Shown in pieces: positions 1 to 8,843 of a stretch of 64,000 nucleotides of DNA. The stretch spans positions 54,249-118,248 of the forward strand of contig JAJDUB010000014.1 in the NCBI GenBank assembly GCA_022826885.1. The letters run 5' to 3'. Position 1 is the first letter of the stretch; the number at the start of each line of letters is the position of its first letter. This DNA comes from Gammaproteobacteria bacterium. GTDB lineage: Bacteria > Pseudomonadota > Gammaproteobacteria > Eutrophobiales > Eutrophobiaceae. The notes beneath the pieces are model-generated. The model saw nothing but the letters and a program-made list of their open reading frames with translations, was not told where the DNA came from and ran no database searches. Both the position numbers and the translations under genes were made by a program.

Positions 1-1494
1 TTCGCGGGTAACGGTTTGACCGGGCAACAGGACACCGGCCAGGGTGTTGCCGGTCAGCGCCGAATATTGACCCAGAAAGGGCTGTTCCGGATTATAAACG
101 ACGGCAGGGTTGTCCGAGCCGCCCGTGACCGTCAGGCCCGCGTCCAGCCAGTCTCTCAACGGCAATCCCCAGTCGCGCACAGTCCGCTTCCAGGGATCAG
201 TCTCCGTCATTTTCGCAATGCGGACCTGTTCCATGATCTCGTGCATGCGCATGGAACGGGCCGAGGCGTAGTAAGACAGTACCGGATTGGCGCCGAAAAT
301 AATGTCCAGGTCCCTGGACCTGCGGATATGATCCGGCCTGCCCAGGCCAAAGCCGTGTTCAAAACTTATCCTGCGGCCGGCAATGGGGTTTTCCCTGTCC
401 GCTTCCTCCAGTGCCGCTATCACCAGTTCGCTCGAATCATCCGCGCCGCCGCTATTGATATGGATACTCATATTCCAGCCTCGCCTGTTATACTCCCGGA
501 TCAGAAAACGCGCTTTTTCCGGGCTGTAGGCCCACCAGCCGTCATTGACTACGACCAGTTTTATTCCCCCGATCTTCAGCATGTCGTCACCAAGGTGCTG
601 TTTCGGACCGAAATAACAGTTCAACGAAGTGATAATCTCTTCCTCTGTCATATACCTGGCAGGCAACCCAAGGATCAGGTCCGTCCTGATTTTGAGTAAA
701 CCGCTTCGGTTTGCCTCGATATAAGTATCCAGTTCGTCTATCGATACTCCCATATCACGTACACCGACAACGCCGCAGGCGTGATATATGGATTGCTGCG
801 CCTCGATGGCCGCCAACTGGGTTTCCCGGTCGAAATACAGAAAGTCCCATTTTTTGATCGGCTGGTCTGCTTTTTCCCACCAGACCTTGCGCGCAAGGTC
901 GCCGGCGCCGGCAATAAGATGTCCCGTCGGCAATCCATCCTCATCTCTGACAATCCAGCCTTCGGGTTCAACCGGGTTCTGCGTTTCCCTGCCGATGCCC
1001 GCCATGTTCATGGCATACGTGTTGGTGATAATGTTCTTGCCCGACTGGAAGATATATACCGGGTGATCGGGAGCGACTTTATCCAGGTCTGCCCGGGTCG
1101 GGAAGCGTCCCTCTTTCAATGCTCCCCGGTACATGCAGGAGGTGCCGATCCATTCGCCTTTCGGCGTGCTTTGCGCGCGCTTGTGAATGGCATCCAGTAT
1201 GTCTTCAATCGACTGCAGTGTGGCGATGTTGACTTTGGCGCCTGACTGTAAACCGTCGAGGCCGGCCAGCAGGAAATGAACGTGGTTGTCCATCTGGCCC
1301 GGAACGACGCAACGGCCCTGCAGATTCACCTGTTGTGTCTTATTACCCGCCAGTTCCCGGACATCAGCGCTGCTGCCGATGGCAACGAATTTCCCGTCAT
1401 AAACTGCAACCGCTTCCACTACCGAAAACCGGCTGTCGACAGTGACTATCCTCCCGTCATATAGAATCAGGTCGGGTGCAAATTCGTTTATCAT
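1..1494 (-). CDS. Amidohydrolase family 3 (YtcJ-like), 3' end cut by window edge
   Basis: This metal-dependent amidohydrolase is read on the minus strand and stays open for 498 codons to the left edge, so its C-terminus lies outside the window. The protein starts MINEFAPDLILYDGRIVTVD. This is the N-terminal beta-sandwich opening of the YtcJ/amidohydrolase_3 group. It is followed by the metal-binding MDNHVHF motif near residue 75 and the late GSDNP motif that carries the family's conserved Asp. Substrates of this family are very varied (formamides, N-acyl amines, cyclic amides), so none can be named. It is divergent from the cupin gene, with a 106-bp shared promoter region. No good Shine-Dalgarno sequence is visible. 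A TATACT hexamer on the minus strand (1504-1509) lies only 9 nt before the ATG, so the leader may be very short. Confidence 0.8.
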   Translation of the reverse strand, partial: MINEFAPDLILYDGRIVTVDSRFSVVEAVAVYDGKFVAIGSSADVRELAGNKTQQVNLQGRCVVPGQMDNHVHFLLAGLDGLQSGAKVNIATLQSIEDILDAIHKRAQSTPKGEWIGTSCMYRGALKEGRFPTRADLDKVAPDHPVYIFQSGKNIITNTYAMNMAGIGRETQNPVEPEGWIVRDEDGLPTGHLIAGAGDLARKVWWEKADQPIKKWDFLYFDRETQLAAIEAQQSIYHACGVVGVRDMGVSIDELDTYIEANRSGLLKIRTDLILGLPARYMTEEEIITSLNCYFGPKQHLGDDMLKIGGIKLVVVNDGWWAYSPEKARFLIREYNRRGWNMSIHINSGGADDSSELVIAALEEADRENPIAGRRISFEHGFGLGRPDHIRRSRDLDIIFGANPVLSYYASARSMRMHEIMEQVRIAKMTETDPWKRTVRDWGLPLRDWLDAGLTVTGGSDNPAVVYNPEQPFLGQYSALTGNTLAGVLLPGQTVTRE

Positions 1495-1558
1495 AAAAAG
1501 TGAAGTATAAAAGGATGGATATTGACTTGTCCGGTTCTCGCCGTGAGACTAAAGTAAT

Positions 1559-1575
1559 AATGCACATACTGCATT
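1559..1575. promoter_or_regulatory. Operator-like inverted repeat between divergent amidohydrolase and cupin genes
   Basis: The 106-bp divergent region contains AATGCA-catac-TGCATT, a perfect 6-bp dyad with a 5-bp spacer. It lies in an A/T-rich stretch about 25 bp before the cupin start. It has the size of a dimeric regulator site. No regulator gene is adjacent, so its role is inferred only. Confidence 0.3.
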
Positions 1576-1600
1576 AATAATACAATCCGGAGATGAATCA

Positions 1601-1927
1601 ATGATACTTTACAACTGGAATGAGGTGGCCGTCCAACAACTCGATAATGGCATCACCCGGCAAATGATAACCGCAGGCAACATGATGCTGGCGCAGATAT
1701 TTGTCCCGAAAGGCGTGTCGTTTCCTGCCCACGGGATATCCAGCGAACAGGTTACGATTTATCTCAAGGGCGGGGCGGTTTACCAATCCGAACAGAGCAG
1801 GATAGAGGCCCGTGAAGGCGATATTCTGTATATTCCTGCAGGCGTCGAACACAGTGACCAGGTCGTGGAGGATACGGTCGTCCTCGATGTCTTCTCTCCC
1901 CCTCGTGAAGACTGGTTGAAAAAGTAA
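1601..1927 (+). CDS. Small single-domain cupin protein
   Basis: This 108-residue protein is a lone cupin barrel. Motif 2 is clear near residues 73-86 (GDILYIPAGVEH), including the Gly-Asp, Pro-Ala-Gly and His positions. Motif 1 is degenerate: residues 44-60 contain PAHGISSEQ with one His and one Glu instead of the usual HxH...E. Metal binding, if present, would therefore use a reduced ligand set. Small cupins of this kind act as isomerases, dioxygenases, sugar-binding or sensing domains, and the sequence does not decide among these. It opens a co-directional run with the symporter (71 bp downstream), the aminotransferase and the TonB receptor. This suggests an accessory role in handling the imported compound. 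Confidence 0.75.
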   Translation: MILYNWNEVAVQQLDNGITRQMITAGNMMLAQIFVPKGVSFPAHGISSEQVTIYLKGGAVYQSEQSRIEAREGDILYIPAGVEHSDQVVEDTVVLDVFSPPREDWLKK

Positions 1928-1997
1928 TCAAATGACTTCGTACGGTTGCCGCTACCGCGTCAACGGCAGTATCCAGCCGCAGGAATAAGGCGCTCCC

Positions 1998-3662
1998 ATG
2001 GTCCTCCTGATCATTATCGTATTTCTGGGAATTGTCCTGTACCTGGGCATTCCCCGGCGTTCCGGTGAAACCAGGACCGTAAGCGACCATGTGATTGCCG
2101 GGCGCAGCCTGGGGCTCTGGCCGATTTTCTTTATCGGGGTGGCCGAATTTTACAGCGCCGGCACCTTTCTCGGTTTTCCCGGCTGGGCATATGGTTATGG
2201 CGCAGTAGTGCTGTTTTCCCTGGTGGCCATTGCGCTCAGTTCCATGATGTCATTCTGGCTCGGTCCCAAGGTGTGGCGCGCCGGCAAAAAGCTCGGCCTC
2301 ATGACCCAGGCGCAGTTTTTGTCCGCACGCTTTCAGAGCCGGCTGCTGGGGGCGGCAGCGGCGATTGTTGCGGTCCTCGCGCTTATCGCCAACCTGACCT
2401 TGCAGATGATCGGCGCCGGTTACATCTTCGAGGTATCGACGCAGGGCCAGGTGCCCTACTGGCTGGGAAGCCTGGTTGCATTCGCAGTGGTCGCAATCTA
2501 CGTAGTTCTTGGCGGTCTGCGGTCGATCAGCAGGGTTGCCATTTTCAAGGGTATATTCATGCTTTCCGTACTGGTCGCAATTGCGGTCGTGGTGGTGACA
2601 CAGTACTTCAGCGGCCTGGAGGATATGTACCGCACCCTTGCCCGGACCAAACCGGATCACCTGGTACTTTCCGAAACGGATACCGTTTTCGGCTATGCGT
2701 TCTGGAGTTCATCCATCCTGGTGAGCTTTCTCGGTATCCACATGGGACCGTACCTGTTCATAAACTTCTACAGCGCGCAGCAACCCTCCCTGATCCGTAA
2801 ACAGGCGATTATCGCCCCCATCTATGCACTTGCCGTTTACGCCGTGCTGATCATCGGTTTCGCCGGCGTGGTGGTAAAACCCGGGCTGGTGGAAGTAGAT
2901 ACCATAATGATTGTAATGATCCTCGAGATCGCACCACCCTGGCTTGTGGGCCTGCTGTGCGCCGGAGGATTGTCCGCGGCAATGGTCTCCGGTTCGGCTA
3001 TGAGCCTGGCGGCAGCATCTACAGTCGGCAACGACCTGGTGCGACCGTATATAAAAATGCAGGAGCAGGCGCTGAAACGAACCATACAGTGCCTGATCCT
3101 TGTCATAATCGCACTGACCTATGCGCTATCCATCAGCAAGCCCGCCACGATTACCTATATTTCCCTGATTGCACTGGGTATCGGCGTGCAGTTTCTGCCC
3201 CTGGTGCTGGGTGCCTTTTATTTCAGGCGGTGTACCGGCTGGGGTGCGCTGGCAGGCTTGACGGTTGGTATCGCAACACTGGCCTGGTTCACCTTCGGCC
3301 CGGTTAAAAACCCGCTTGGAATTCACGCTGGTTTGATCGGTTTGGCGGTGAATACGTTCACTCTCTGGCTTGTGAGCGTACTGACACGGCCAAATGATGA
3401 GGATATCATTGCTGAATTTGAAGCCGCCACGAAGGAATTTAAACCGGGACCGGGTAAAAGCGGCTGGGAAAAGAAATTCCTGATCGGTGCGATAATTCTG
3501 ATCAGTGCATCGCTATGGCCGGCAGTGAGCATTTTTAACCGGATTGAGCCGTATATTGCAGGACAGCCGGTGTTTGTGGTTTATAGTGTTTCTTTTGCAT
3601 TTACGGTTACTTTGTTCCTCGCACTCATGTACCGGGTGTGCCGGCCGGAAACCGCGGCATAG
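1998..3662 (+). CDS. Sodium:solute symporter (SSS) family transporter
   Basis: This 554-residue, strongly hydrophobic inner-membrane protein has about 13-14 membrane segments and the layout of the SSS/SLC5 family. The N-terminal helix is followed by a VIAGRSLGLWPIF segment, an FYSAGTFLGFPGWAYGYG region and a VLGGLRSISRVAIFKG loop, all typical of this family. It should import a small organic solute with Na+. The family includes proline, pantothenate, acetate, urea and sugar carriers, and the substrate cannot be read from sequence. It sits between a cupin gene and an aminotransferase gene on the same strand, upstream of a TonB receptor, so an amino-containing solute is a reasonable guess. The start is the ATG at 1998, which leads directly into the first hydrophobic segment. 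Confidence 0.85.
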   Translation: MVLLIIIVFLGIVLYLGIPRRSGETRTVSDHVIAGRSLGLWPIFFIGVAEFYSAGTFLGFPGWAYGYGAVVLFSLVAIALSSMMSFWLGPKVWRAGKKLGLMTQAQFLSARFQSRLLGAAAAIVAVLALIANLTLQMIGAGYIFEVSTQGQVPYWLGSLVAFAVVAIYVVLGGLRSISRVAIFKGIFMLSVLVAIAVVVVTQYFSGLEDMYRTLARTKPDHLVLSETDTVFGYAFWSSSILVSFLGIHMGPYLFINFYSAQQPSLIRKQAIIAPIYALAVYAVLIIGFAGVVVKPGLVEVDTIMIVMILEIAPPWLVGLLCAGGLSAAMVSGSAMSLAAASTVGNDLVRPYIKMQEQALKRTIQCLILVIIALTYALSISKPATITYISLIALGIGVQFLPLVLGAFYFRRCTGWGALAGLTVGIATLAWFTFGPVKNPLGIHAGLIGLAVNTFTLWLVSVLTRPNDEDIIAEFEAATKEFKPGPGKSGWEKKFLIGAIILISASLWPAVSIFNRIEPYIAGQPVFVVYSVSFAFTVTLFLALMYRVCRPETAA

Positions 3663-3724
3663 CCGCCCGCAATGCGGATGTGAGCCGGAAACTTAACCAG
3701 AATGCCCAAACCGGGAAATAAAGA

Positions 3725-4915
3725 GTGAGAAAGGCAACCAGTGAAAGGTTGAGGCATGCCGTGTCCCACCCGGCCTGGCATGGCTATGATGAGATCCCTC
3801 AAGAGGTCCTTGGTGATCCCGACACCATTTTCCTGAACCTTTCAGGTGGCTGGCAACAGGTCCCGGATTACATACGCCGGGCGGGCCTGAATGCGGTAGA
3901 GGAAGGTTACCTCAAGATTCAGCCCGTCCCCGAATTCAACCGGGCAGTGGCGGATAAATTTCGCAATGATTTCAATGTTGAAGTTGATCCGACCGGTGAG
4001 GTGATTCCCTGTAACGGCGCCGGCGATGGTCTCCTGGCCGTCCTCAGCGTGTTGCTGAACCCGGGAGACGAAGTGATAACTTTTGATCCGGGCTACACCC
4101 TGTCTTACCTGATCCCTGCCTATCTTGGGGCAACTGTCAGGACAATCCCGCTGACCGTGGCCGAAGGCGGACCGGCCGGCACGGATATCATGGAAGCGCG
4201 CCTGGACCAGCTTCTGACACCGCGTACGCGGGCTTTTATCATCGTCAATCCCGACAACCCCACCGGTCACGTTTTCCGGCGGGATTTTCTCGAGCGTCTG
4301 GGCAGGCGGCTGCGCCGGGATGGTATTCCGGTGGTCGAAGACCAGGTATACGAGAAGGTGGTTTATCCGCCGCATCAGTTCAGCTCCATGATCAGCATGC
4401 CGGACATGCGCGACTGCACTGTCTGTGTGTCGAGTTTTGCCAAGAGCTATCTTTGCGCCGGCATGAAGGTCGGGTATATCGCGGGACCTTCCGAAATTAT
4501 CCGGGCGCTCCGGCATTATTATATGTTGAGCAGTTTTACACCGAATACGGCCGCGTTGCGGACCGCTATCGATATCCTGCGCGGCCCGCAGGATTTCCTC
4601 AATCAATGGATTGGGGAGTGGGATGAAATGCGGCAACAAACAACTGCGGCGCTTAACAGTATTCCGGGGATTACCTGTAACCTGCCGGAAGCCGGCACCT
4701 ATTGCCTGGCCGATGTCTCCCGCCTGGGGAGCGGAGAACACATCGCGAAATTGTTGATGGACAGAGCGCGCGTGCTGGTAACGCCGGGTAATTATTACGG
4801 ACCGAGCGGGGACAAATACATACGCGTTTGCTACGGCAGGTCGAGGCCGGACAGGGTTGAACAGGGTCTTGAGCGAATAGTCGATACCCTGAAAGTATTG
4901 AAACCGGGGAACTGA
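3725..4915 (+). CDS. PLP-dependent aminotransferase, class I/II (fold type I)
   Basis: This cytosolic, 396-residue fold-type-I aminotransferase has the full set of PLP positions. VNPDNPTG lies at about residues 174-181 with the ring-contacting Asn. The Asp/Tyr pair is in EDQVYE (D206, Y209). The Schiff-base Lys is K240 in SSFAKSY. A carboxylate-binding Arg lies near residue 370 in YIRVCYG. The family transfers amino groups between an amino acid and a 2-oxo acid, and the exact amino acid is unknown. The start is a GTG at 3725; there is no nearby in-frame ATG that keeps the N-terminal helix. It lies 62 bp after the symporter on the same strand, which supports a role in degrading the transported compound. 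Confidence 0.85.
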   Translation: MRKATSERLRHAVSHPAWHGYDEIPQEVLGDPDTIFLNLSGGWQQVPDYIRRAGLNAVEEGYLKIQPVPEFNRAVADKFRNDFNVEVDPTGEVIPCNGAGDGLLAVLSVLLNPGDEVITFDPGYTLSYLIPAYLGATVRTIPLTVAEGGPAGTDIMEARLDQLLTPRTRAFIIVNPDNPTGHVFRRDFLERLGRRLRRDGIPVVEDQVYEKVVYPPHQFSSMISMPDMRDCTVCVSSFAKSYLCAGMKVGYIAGPSEIIRALRHYYMLSSFTPNTAALRTAIDILRGPQDFLNQWIGEWDEMRQQTTAALNSIPGITCNLPEAGTYCLADVSRLGSGEHIAKLLMDRARVLVTPGNYYGPSGDKYIRVCYGRSRPDRVEQGLERIVDTLKVLKPGN

Positions 4916-5109
4916 ATAGAATGAAGGTAAGCGGTTGCGCACGCCTCACCCCGGTCGGCACTGTCCTGTATCATAAATGCCGCACGTACAAAATAAGTTG
5001 TGTTTGATTTAATTTATGTCTAAACTATCTGGTATTCGGGTCTGGTCGGCATCAGGGCCGGTACAGTAACCCAGTGTGGACTATATATTTGTTATTCCGG
5101 AGAAATATC

Positions 5110-7608
5110 ATGAAGCAAAGTAGCTGGTGTTTTATATTGGCGACTATCGCTCTTTCACCGTCCATTGCGGCACAGGAACTTGAAGAGATCGTTGTGTCTG
5201 CGCAACGGCGCGAAGAGAACTTGCAGGAGGTACCTGTCTCGATTACGGCTTTTTCCGGGGACAGGCTTCAACAGCAGCACCTCAGGGAAGCGAAGGACTA
5301 TTTCAAGATAACTCCGAACGTCAATTTCACTGAAGACGGTGAAACAGGCCATCGCTCGGTAGGCATCAGTATGCGCGGCGTCAGTGACTTCGCAAACACC
5401 TTCACCGGGGTTGGCGGGTTATCCAACAGCTTTGGAATTTATCTTGATGAGTTCAACATCGCCAACAACGCAACCAAGACTGCTAATCCGCAACTCCAGG
5501 ACCTTGAGCGTCTGGAGGTGCTGCGCGGTCCGCAAGGCACCTATTTCGGCAGTAATGCAACTGGCGGTGCGTTGAACCTTACGACGAAATTACCCCATGA
5601 TGAGATGGAGTACGAGATAAACGCTGGTTATTCCCGTTTTAATACCTGGGAGGTCGGCGCTATCATCAATGCGCCGATTACGGATAATTTATTTGTCCGC
5701 GGTAATGTTTATTACGAGGAAAGCGATGGTTTTCTCATTAACCTGAGTCCCACCGGTAATAATGACGGCTACGACCACATCACTTTTCGCGTAGCAGCCC
5801 GCTGGGAAGCGACCGAGGCATTTACGGCTGACGTGTCATTCATGCGCACGGTGGAAAATGATGGCACTGATACCAATGTCAATTCCGGGATAATGGACTT
5901 CGATACCCCTAATTCGACCCCCTTCGTCCTGCCTACTGCGCCGGGAGCTGATACGTTTGACGTCTATGAGAATATTTTTCCTGTAGATGCCGGATCGGGG
6001 TTTTACCCGGACGAGCGCCGGGTGATCAACAAGGACTTTTACGAATTCAACAAGAACCGTCAGAACATCTTCAACGCCAGGCTGAACTACCAGGGTGAGG
6101 GCTGGTCTTTACGCTCCATTACGGGTGTCATGGAGACCACCAGCCACCGCCAGTTCGACCAGGACCTGGTCCAGTATTCGCTGTACAAGACTTATGGCGG
6201 GCGTACCGGTGACACCATCAGCCAGGAGGTCCGTTTTAACATTGAGCGTGATAACTGGGACTGGACCATTGGCGGGTTCTATTCAAATGACGACGCTGAT
6301 ACCTACAGCCTCAGCCCCATCGGCGATGACGGTTTCTATGTTCTGTTTGCCCGCGGCGGAGCTATTTTACCTGATGGTACGTTGGATCCTGCTCATGTCG
6401 CGAATGCATGCTTCTGTCTGCCTCCTGGAGCTATTATTGCAGGCGCTTCCCCCACGACGTTCGACTCGGAAAGCTGGGCGGTATTTTCCGAACTCAACTG
6501 GCAATTCACCGAGCAACTGAAAGCGACAGTCGGCGTACGCTATACCGAGCACGACGTCAGCCATCAGGAATTTCGCTTCAACCGTGGGGTTCCATTCTCC
6601 CAGCAACCCCTGGACGAGTTCAGGGCTTTCAAGATGCCGGATCCCAGTGACCCGCGTTTGACGAGGGGGTACCTGACAGGGAGCGCGAGCTCGGACTCAA
6701 TTACCCCGCGCTTTGTGTTGAACTGGTCGCCTAATGATGACCTGAATGCCTATGCATCCGTATCAAGAGGTTACAAGCCGGGCGGTCTGACTATTTTTGA
6801 AAGAGATGGTTCAACTATTCCTTTCAGCAAGGAATCACTATGGAATTATGAGGTTGGCGCCAAGTGGCGTGGCGCAGGCGGCCGCATGCAGGTCAATGGC
6901 GCCTTCTTCTATATGGACTGGGAGGATTTGCAGATACCATCGGTGGAGATCATTATCAGTGAGGATGAAATACTGAATAACTTCCAGATAATTAACTCCC
7001 AGGCAGAATCAATTGGATTTGAGCTGGAAGCCCAGGCGCTGGTTATGGATAATTTCCTCATCGGCGGCGGTTTAGGTTATCTTAATGCCGAGTTCAAGGA
7101 TTTTGGTGCTGATGATCCGTTTGTAGTAAACAATATGGGTTTTGACCTTGACGGAGTAACGGTGCCGAGAGCACCGGAATGGACTGCCAACCTGTTTGGC
7201 CAATATGATGTCAATATAGGTAGTCTCAACGGCTTTCTGCGGGCAGAATGGAGTTATCGTAGCAGTATCACCTCCGATATCGAAGCCACGGTAGCGGGGC
7301 TGCCGATACTTGATAATGAAGTCACCAGGGAACGCGGCTATGATACCCAGTTTAACGGTTCCGGCTTCGGCAACGGCGTTCCTTTCCCGTGGCCCCGCCC
7401 TGACTTTCCGACCAGGGTGCCCAGTTACGACGTAGTGAACCTGCGGGCCGGGATTTCCGGTGATGGCTGGAGTATCACCGGCTATATTGAAAATGTGTTC
7501 GATAAAAACTATTACACTGGCACCCAGGAAAACTTCGGGCTTGGCGGTTTCCGGATACGGCCCCACTTCAGGATAGCCGGCGTTAACCTGCGTATATACA
7601 GCAAGTAA
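5110..7608 (+). CDS. TonB-dependent outer-membrane receptor
   Basis: This outer-membrane active-transport receptor of about 832 residues imports a scarce or large substrate using TonB energy. The start is set at ATG 5110, because a GGAG ribosome site lies just upstream and a clear signal peptide follows (MKQSSWCFILATIALSPSIAA), rather than an upstream alternative. A TonB box (EEIVVSAQRREE) follows directly after the signal peptide. The plug domain spans roughly residues 30-170 (EVPVSITAFSG, ERLEVLRGPQGTYFGSNATG). The remainder is a 22-strand barrel ending in an aromatic-rich terminus. The receptor resembles the catch-all plug/barrel type common in marine Gammaproteobacteria and sphingomonads. 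It is preceded by a 194-bp gap and followed by a strong terminator, so it may be its own transcription unit. Substrate unknown. Confidence 0.9.
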   Translation: MKQSSWCFILATIALSPSIAAQELEEIVVSAQRREENLQEVPVSITAFSGDRLQQQHLREAKDYFKITPNVNFTEDGETGHRSVGISMRGVSDFANTFTGVGGLSNSFGIYLDEFNIANNATKTANPQLQDLERLEVLRGPQGTYFGSNATGGALNLTTKLPHDEMEYEINAGYSRFNTWEVGAIINAPITDNLFVRGNVYYEESDGFLINLSPTGNNDGYDHITFRVAARWEATEAFTADVSFMRTVENDGTDTNVNSGIMDFDTPNSTPFVLPTAPGADTFDVYENIFPVDAGSGFYPDERRVINKDFYEFNKNRQNIFNARLNYQGEGWSLRSITGVMETTSHRQFDQDLVQYSLYKTYGGRTGDTISQEVRFNIERDNWDWTIGGFYSNDDADTYSLSPIGDDGFYVLFARGGAILPDGTLDPAHVANACFCLPPGAIIAGASPTTFDSESWAVFSELNWQFTEQLKATVGVRYTEHDVSHQEFRFNRGVPFSQQPLDEFRAFKMPDPSDPRLTRGYLTGSASSDSITPRFVLNWSPNDDLNAYASVSRGYKPGGLTIFERDGSTIPFSKESLWNYEVGAKWRGAGGRMQVNGAFFYMDWEDLQIPSVEIIISEDEILNNFQIINSQAESIGFELEAQALVMDNFLIGGGLGYLNAEFKDFGADDPFVVNNMGFDLDGVTVPRAPEWTANLFGQYDVNIGSLNGFLRAEWSYRSSITSDIEATVAGLPILDNEVTRERGYDTQFNGSGFGNGVPFPWPRPDFPTRVPSYDVVNLRAGISGDGWSITGYIENVFDKNYYTGTQENFGLGGFRIRPHFRIAGVNLRIYSK

Positions 7609-7638
7609 TCCGGGAAAAACGTACTTTTACGCTTATTT

Positions 7639-8169
7639 TTGATTAGTCACATTGCAACGTTCAGAAAAAAACCCTCCTGCTTTCGGGCAGCAGGGTTTTT
7701 TCTGTTCCTGGTCATTCCAATCCTGTGTTCGGCAGAACAGTCGGCTGATATGAACAGACAGATTGATCAACGCTCATATACACTGGGCGGGCTGTCCACC
7801 TTCGCGGAAATGGTCAGGGTCGGTGTCAAGACACTGGCGCTGAGCGCAGCCGTTACGCCGGAAGAGATGGACGACCTGGTGGAAGACGCAGAGCGGATAG
7901 CGCAGGAAGAAGGAGTATTACTCTACCGCGAGACGGACCTGATCGTCACCGACCTGTTCCCGGCCGATGTGGCTGTGGGCAAGCATGTGCTGCTGATCTA
8001 CAAAGGCGCGACCCTGGACGACTACCTGGCCCTGAAACAGAGGAAGTCCGAACTGGTGGCTTCCGGTTCCTATACGGGTGATGCGCGCCGGGACATAGCC
8101 CGGCAGTTCGGCAGGCTGCTCAGCTATCCGGACGCCGTTATTGAAGAACTGATCAATAACAACTACTGA
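7639..8169 (+). CDS. Hypothetical exported protein
   Basis: I do not recognise the family. The open frame gives 176 residues if read from a TTG at 7639. The N-terminus then looks like a signal peptide: basic FRKKPSCFR, hydrophobic AGFFLFLVIPIL, and a likely cleavage after CSA. The mature part is acidic and mostly alpha-helical with a few strands, for example EEMDDLVEDAERIAQEEGV and ARRDIARQFGRLLSYPDAV. No catalytic motif is seen. The ATG at 7750 is an alternative start giving 139 residues without a signal. The receptor's terminator hairpin lies inside the signal-coding part, and no ribosome site is obvious at 7639, so the start is unresolved. It is convergent with eda, with 30 bp between the stops. 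Confidence 0.6.
   Translation: MISHIATFRKKPSCFRAAGFFLFLVIPILCSAEQSADMNRQIDQRSYTLGGLSTFAEMVRVGVKTLALSAAVTPEEMDDLVEDAERIAQEEGVLLYRETDLIVTDLFPADVAVGKHVLLIYKGATLDDYLALKQRKSELVASGSYTGDARRDIARQFGRLLSYPDAVIEELINNNY
7665..7701. terminator. Bidirectional rho-independent terminator after the TonB receptor gene
   Basis: An A6 run, the stem half ACCCTCCTGC, a 6-nt loop, then GCAGCAGGGT and a T6 run form a hairpin with one C-C mismatch. It lies 56 bp after the receptor stop codon. It overlaps the proposed signal-peptide coding part of the next open frame, which makes that gene's start uncertain. Confidence 0.75.
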
Positions 8170-8182
8170 CGCTCAAACACCT

Positions 8183-8196
8183 GCCGGGAACCCGGC
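8183..8196. terminator. Short G+C-rich hairpin between convergent genes
   Basis: GCCGGG-aa-CCCGGC is a perfect dyad lying between the stop codons of the hypothetical exported protein and eda. It has no T run on either side, so it would be a weak terminator or an RNA-end stabiliser. Confidence 0.3.
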
Positions 8197-8199
8197 CGG

Positions 8200-8823
8200 T
8201 TATTGCAACTGTCCTGTTTTCCTTGTTATTCCCGCCCAGTCGGCGGCATCGATACGATCCCGCGGCGCCAGCCAGCTCCCGCCGATGCAGAATACGTTAT
8301 CCTGGTGCAGGTAATCCGCGGCATTAGTTTCATTCAGGCCTCCGGTGGGACAGAACCTGGTGTCGGGGAACAGTTCCCGGAACATGCGCAGGATCCTGAT
8401 ACCGCCGGCGGACTCTGCCGGGAAAAACTTCAGGTAATGTAATCCCATTTCCCGTGCTGCCATTACCTCGGAAACGGTGCTGACACCAGGCAGGTATGGC
8501 ATCTCCAGTTGTCCGGCAGTATTGACGAGACGTTCCGTCATGCCGGGGCTGACACAGAATTTAGCGCCTGTCTCCTTTGCCCGGTGCAGTTGTTCGACGG
8601 AGGTTACCGTGCCTATACCCACATGCATACCAGGACATTCGTTAATCACATTTTCGGCAGCCGTAAAAGCGCCTTCCGTGCGCAGAGTTATCTCGATGAC
8701 ATGAATACTGCAATCCTGCAAGGTACGGGCCAGCGGTACCGCACGGTCCGGGTTGTCGATAGTACAGACCGGGATAATACTGCCTGCCGGAATGATGTCC
8801 TTGATGGATTTAATCTCAGGCAT
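8200..8823 (-). CDS. eda: 2-dehydro-3-deoxy-phosphogluconate (KDPG) aldolase
   Basis: Eda cleaves 2-keto-3-deoxy-6-phosphogluconate into pyruvate and glyceraldehyde 3-phosphate, the last step of the Entner-Doudoroff and uronate routes, in the cytosol. The 207-residue length is normal. The class I aldolase residues are visible: the Glu/Arg pair in HVIEITLRTE (E44, R48), the Schiff-base Lys in LHYLKFFPAE (K132), and the phosphate-binding CPTGGLNETNAADYL region near residues 158-172. It is divergent from kdgK, whose ATG begins only 20 bp from the eda start. The two genes must therefore share or overlap their promoters. Together with kdgK and manD it completes D-mannonate breakdown. Confidence 0.95.
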   Translation of the reverse strand: MPEIKSIKDIIPAGSIIPVCTIDNPDRAVPLARTLQDCSIHVIEITLRTEGAFTAAENVINECPGMHVGIGTVTSVEQLHRAKETGAKFCVSPGMTERLVNTAGQLEMPYLPGVSTVSEVMAAREMGLHYLKFFPAESAGGIRILRMFRELFPDTRFCPTGGLNETNAADYLHQDNVFCIGGSWLAPRDRIDAADWAGITRKTGQLQ

Positions 8824-8831
8824 TGTTAAAT

Positions 8832-8837
8832 TATACT
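8832..8837 (+). promoter_or_regulatory. Possible -10 element for leaderless kdgK transcription
   Basis: A TATACT hexamer ends 6 bp before the kdgK ATG. No Shine-Dalgarno sequence and no clear -35 hexamer at the usual distance are visible. If it is used, transcription would begin at or next to the start codon. Confidence 0.25.
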
Positions 8838-8843
8838 CGACTG

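Noticed and set aside
16..699. Long plus-strand frame over the first 700 bp
   Set aside because: It is the complement of the amidohydrolase gene, which has family motifs and a continuous 498-codon frame.
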